The notes under the pieces: model-generated | Database searches by the model: none | The model's input: only the letters and a program-made list of their open reading frames with translations | Told to the model about the DNA's origin: nothing | Translations under genes and position numbers: made by a program | NCBI GenBank assembly: GCA_945881885.1 | Contig: CAMCVI010000015.1 | Location: 1 to 34,003, forward strand | Direction: 5' to 3' | Length of the DNA: 34,003 bases | DNA from: Chryseobacterium gleum | GTDB lineage: Bacteria; Bacteroidota; Bacteroidia; Flavobacteriales; Flavobacteriaceae | Part shown: positions 31,734 to 34,003 of the stretch, piece by piece | Layout: each line of letters begins with the position of its first letter | Position numbering within the stretch: position 1 is the first letter of the stretch

Positions 31734-33241
31734 CAAGAGGACAAGTCCAATTTTTCAAGGATTTGTCCTCTATTTTTTTCCGCTAACTCATTGTCTTTCA
31801 GTAGCATTTCGAGTAAAAAGTCATTCATCTTAAGAGTTCGACATTTTTTATTATGAAAATACAACCTAGCAGGAAAGATAGTAGTCAATAATCGCTGTTT
31901 TCCCATAGTATCAGTGGATTTATAATAGTTCGACATATTTTCGAACATATTGGAGTTAGAAGATACCCATTTTTTAAAAACTAGATCGGTTTGGGTTGTT
32001 TCGTTCATTTGACTTTCAATACTTTTTTGTTTTTTAGTATATCGGGTTAAGGCTTCTTTGTATGCAACATTATCAATATCACCATCCACAAATTTATCTT
32101 GTAAACTTTTAATTCTATTTTGAATTTGGGTCAACTCTACTTGCAAAAAATGTTTAGAGTTTTCCCTAAGTTTTAGCTTTTTTTTCAATATTTCTTTTGC
32201 TTTTTGCTCTGCTAATTTTTTATAATCCGATTTAAACACCAACCGCGCTAAGATTTGTTCTGCTGTTTCATTCAACTGCTCTACTGAAAATCGGTCTTTT
32301 TTACATTCATTACAATGATAATAAGCATATCGTTTACCTGTAGCACTTCGAGATTTACTCGCCGTTAATTTCGCATCACAATGAAAACAATAGAACAACC
32401 CTTTTAGTGGATATTCATCGCGAACATAAGAATATCCTGAGGTTCTGTTGATTAACCTTCCCTCCATTCGTTCTTGCACTTTTTCAAATAGCTTTTCATT
32501 AATAATTGGTTCATGAATTGCTTTTATCACTTGTGCTGGCTCATCTCTCCAAGCGTCTAATGTTATTCTTCCTACATAAAAAGGAGTTCGAAGAATGTTG
32601 GATAGCCTACTTCGGCTTAAAAAGATACCTTGTTCGGCAAAATCTGTTAAAATATCTGATTGTAATTTTCCTTCGCTGTACTCTTTGAATGCTTTTTTTA
32701 TATAAACTGCATTATGATCTGGAAGTATTATGGGGCGATTGTTTTCATCTCTACTATTTTTATACCCAAAAGGAGCTTTTCCAGGCCATCGCCCAGACTT
32801 TTTGGCAGCTCTAATACCTCCAGTTATCTTAATTGATCTTCTGTCATTATCAATCTCAGGAATAGCTAAATACAAAGCCAACATTGCTTTACTTTCTGGA
32901 ATAGATAAATCAATGGGTTGTTCAATTGCATGCACTTCAATTCCCAACTTTTTTAACCGTCTTATCATGATTAATGAATCGGTTAAGTTTCTTGAAAATC
33001 GATCCCAAGAGGTTACCAACAAAGTGTCGACTTTGCCGTTATTTCGTTGCATGGATTTGAGGAATTTCTCAAATTCAGGGCGGTTAAAATCCTTAGCCGA
33101 ATGATCTTCTTTAAAACAACTCACAATATTAATGTTATTGTTTAAGCAATGTCTTTCAAGTTGTTCTTTTTGAATATTTAAACTATAGCCTTTTGCTTGT
33201 TCTTCGCTACTCACACGACACATTAAAATTGCATTTTTCAT
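31658..33241 (-). CDS. Large serine recombinase (site-specific integrase)
   Basis: The 527-residue protein contains a resolvase catalytic domain (1-150) with catalytic S11 in MCRVSSEEQ and WDRFSRN near 80. The recombinase domain (about 165-265, with GKAPFGYKN and LRTPFYVGRI) is followed by a zinc ribbon (about 288-316, CFHC and CNEC) and a coiled coil (about 340-400). It integrates and excises DNA between att sites using a serine nucleophile. About 24 C-terminal residues (VESERIELSSKQ and onwards) are read from the antisense of ssrA, so the native end before integration is probably different. ATG 33241 is the start, 2 bp after the upstream ORF's stop. Confidence 0.92.
   Translation of the reverse strand: MKNAILMCRVSSEEQAKGYSLNIQKEQLERHCLNNNINIVSCFKEDHSAKDFNRPEFEKFLKSMQRNNGKVDTLLVTSWDRFSRNLTDSLIMIRRLKKLGIEVHAIEQPIDLSIPESKAMLALYLAIPEIDNDRRSIKITGGIRAAKKSGRWPGKAPFGYKNSRDENNRPIILPDHNAVYIKKAFKEYSEGKLQSDILTDFAEQGIFLSRSRLSNILRTPFYVGRITLDAWRDEPAQVIKAIHEPIINEKLFEKVQERMEGRLINRTSGYSYVRDEYPLKGLFYCFHCDAKLTASKSRSATGKRYAYYHCNECKKDRFSVEQLNETAEQILARLVFKSDYKKLAEQKAKEILKKKLKLRENSKHFLQVELTQIQNRIKSLQDKFVDGDIDNVAYKEALTRYTKKQKSIESQMNETTQTDLVFKKWVSSNSNMFENMSNYYKSTDTMGKQRLLTTIFPARLYFHNKKCRTLKMNDFLLEMLLKDNELAEKNRGQILEKLDLSSWVESERIELSSKQAIKKLSTCIVFV
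31736..31779 (+). terminator. Terminator of ssrA, inside the recombinase ORF
   Basis: The stem AGAGGACAAGTCC / GGATTTGTCCTCT (one mismatch) with a 10-nt loop is followed by a T-run at 31773-31779. It begins 3 bp after ssrA and lies inside the antisense recombinase reading frame. Confidence 0.85.
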
Positions 33242-33243
33242 AC

Positions 33244-33372
33244 CTAATTGTTCTTTAAAAAATCTTCTATACTAAGTTCAACTAATTGCTCTAATAATTC
33301 AAGAGCTAGTCTTCTTTTTTCGTTTTCTTCTTCGTTTGCTTCTTTTCTTTTTTGCTTTTCTTTTAAGTTCAT
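33244..33372 (-). CDS. Small charged helical protein coupled to the recombinase
   Basis: A 42-residue ORF starting MNLKEKQKRKEANEEENEKR and ending in an amphipathic helix (LALELLEQLVELSIEDFLKNN split at about 22-42). Its stop codon is 2 bp before the recombinase ATG, so translation is probably coupled. The frame continues upstream without ATG for 14 codons to a stop. Not recognised; it may be an excision or directionality accessory, which is inference from position only. Confidence 0.5.
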   Translation of the reverse strand: MNLKEKQKRKEANEEENEKRRLALELLEQLVELSIEDFLKNN

Positions 33373-33440
33373 TTGCTGTACACAAAAAGAAACAAGCTTT
33401 GTTTGTTTTTGTTTTTTAGCGATTGAGTGCTAAGGGCTAC

Positions 33441-33875
33441 TTAGGACTTTTTTAAAATTTGTTTACTTGTATTATAAATAATAATATGCTCGTCATTCCG
33501 AAATACAATTTCGGCCTGTTGGTATTGTTTCAATCCCAATAATTTCTTAATTTCTCTGGCTTGTTGTCCTCTTCGTTCTACTTTGGATTCATTTAAAATC
33601 GTAATGTCTCCTGAATCATGCTTTACAATTGTAATCTTCTTCCAATTATCTTGTTTTAATGCCTCAAAAATTTTCAATTCATCATTACTGTATAAACCAA
33701 ATTCGATATTATATTTTTCGAGTTTCTCATTTTCTAGTAACCCTTCTAGAATTAAATCCAATGAAATGATAAAACAACTTTTCCGATTAATGAACGTGTT
33801 AAATTCTGAAAGTAATAAGTTTACATTTTCACTATCGTAATATTTACCTTTTGAATGTAAATCGTCAGCAAAAAG
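33441..33875 (-). pseudogene. 5'-truncated unknown gene interrupted by an IS3-like element
   Basis: The only in-frame initiator seen is a TTG at 33761, giving 106 residues. The same frame stays open to the IS boundary at 33875 and adds 38 well-formed codons (starting LFADDLHSKGKYYDSE) with no ATG, then hits a stop inside the IS. This indicates that the IS removed the true start. The remaining 144 residues are mixed alpha/beta with the segments ITILNESKVERRGQQAREIK and AEIVFRNDEHIIIYN. Not recognised. It is on the same strand as the recombinase and upstream of it. Confidence 0.6.
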
Positions 33876-34003
33876 TGTACTGATTTAGTCAAAAACTAAG
33901 AGAGTGTTTTCAAAAATTATTAAATTTGAATTATTATGAAAACACCAAGAAAACAAACAACAGAAAATTACATTAAAGAGATTCGAAGAAACACCAGAAG
34001 AAT
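33876..34003 (+). mobile_element. Left end of an IS3-like insertion sequence (truncated by window)
   Basis: TGTACTGATTTAGTC at 33876 has the TG-initial form of IS3-family terminal repeats and sits exactly where the neighbouring reading frame breaks. A transposase start follows 60 bp inside. The other end is outside the window. Confidence 0.5.
33936..34003 (+). CDS. IS3-family transposase OrfA, N-terminal fragment
   Basis: Only 22 residues are visible: MKTPRKQTTENYIKEIRRNT then RR. This is the basic N-terminus seen before the helix-turn-helix of IS3-family OrfA proteins (a pattern like IRRxTRRxxSAEEKIRIVL). The rest lies beyond the window. Confidence 0.5.
   Translation, partial: MKTPRKQTTENYIKEIRRNTRR

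Larger units (their letters stand above)
31658..34003. mobile_element. Integrated element joined to ssrA (left end; runs off the window)
   Basis: The serine recombinase at the ssrA junction, a coupled small ORF, an IS-disrupted gene and an IS3-like element together look like the left end of an integrated element with secondary IS damage. The right end and any repeat of the attachment site lie outside the window. Confidence 0.55.

Noticed and set aside
32730..33104. 124-codon plus-strand ORF
   Set aside because: It is the antisense shadow of the serine recombinase catalytic and recombinase domains.
33248..33433. 61-codon plus-strand ORF rich in Phe and Ser
   Set aside because: It is the complement of the small charged minus-strand ORF upstream of the recombinase.

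Overview
The window is AT-rich, mostly single-copy chromosomal DNA from a member of the Bacteroidota, most likely a marine or aquatic Flavobacteriaceae. The evidence is the Bacteroidota-type -7 promoter word (TAnnTTTG) upstream of many genes, a type IX secretion sorting domain on a secreted nuclease, a fused alpha/beta E1 2-oxoacid dehydrogenase, DUF4199 and YeeE/YedE proteins, a tmRNA encoding the tag GENTYALAA, and a flavobacterial-type proteorhodopsin with its retinal-forming enzyme Blh.

Layout. 1-9600: a 7-bp tandem array, an RluA-type pseudouridine synthase, a four-helix-bundle (S23) gene between inverted short-repeat arrays, panB, an outer-membrane porin, two unknown membrane proteins, L-serine ammonia-lyase, a DEAD-box RNA helicase and dnaK, whose upstream region looks like a sigma-54 promoter. 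9660-12400: the light module. An unknown membrane protein and blh lie on the minus strand, divergent from proteorhodopsin, with a 23-bp palindrome in the shared intergenic region. 12450-20160: a small secreted protein, a nitronate monooxygenase-like flavoprotein, malate dehydrogenase, a T9SS-exported endonuclease I, and a large surface protein resembling an M1 peptidase with a degenerate active site. 20360-24000: fused E1, PrmA and ClpS. 24130-31160: an HMA-domain protein and paired YeeE/YedE permease halves, a DUF4199 protein, a lipoprotein, kdsA, an outer-membrane protein, a FucP-like MFS transporter and a saccharopine/alanine-dehydrogenase-like enzyme.

31333-34003: the tmRNA gene ssrA, with what looks like an integrated element joined to its 3' end. 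A large serine recombinase runs antisense into ssrA and takes its last 24 or so codons from it. Upstream of the recombinase are a tightly coupled 42-codon ORF and an unknown gene whose 5' end is cut off by the start of an IS3-like element, which runs off the window.

Together the genes are mainly housekeeping: coenzyme A, KDO, the TCA cycle, branched-chain oxoacid oxidation, protein quality control and trans-translation. The accessory light-harvesting module and the recombinase element stand out. The least explained parts are the S23 cassette, the gap-specific short tandem arrays, the palindrome at the rhodopsin promoter, the probable sigma-54 control of dnaK, and the recombinase/ssrA overlap.
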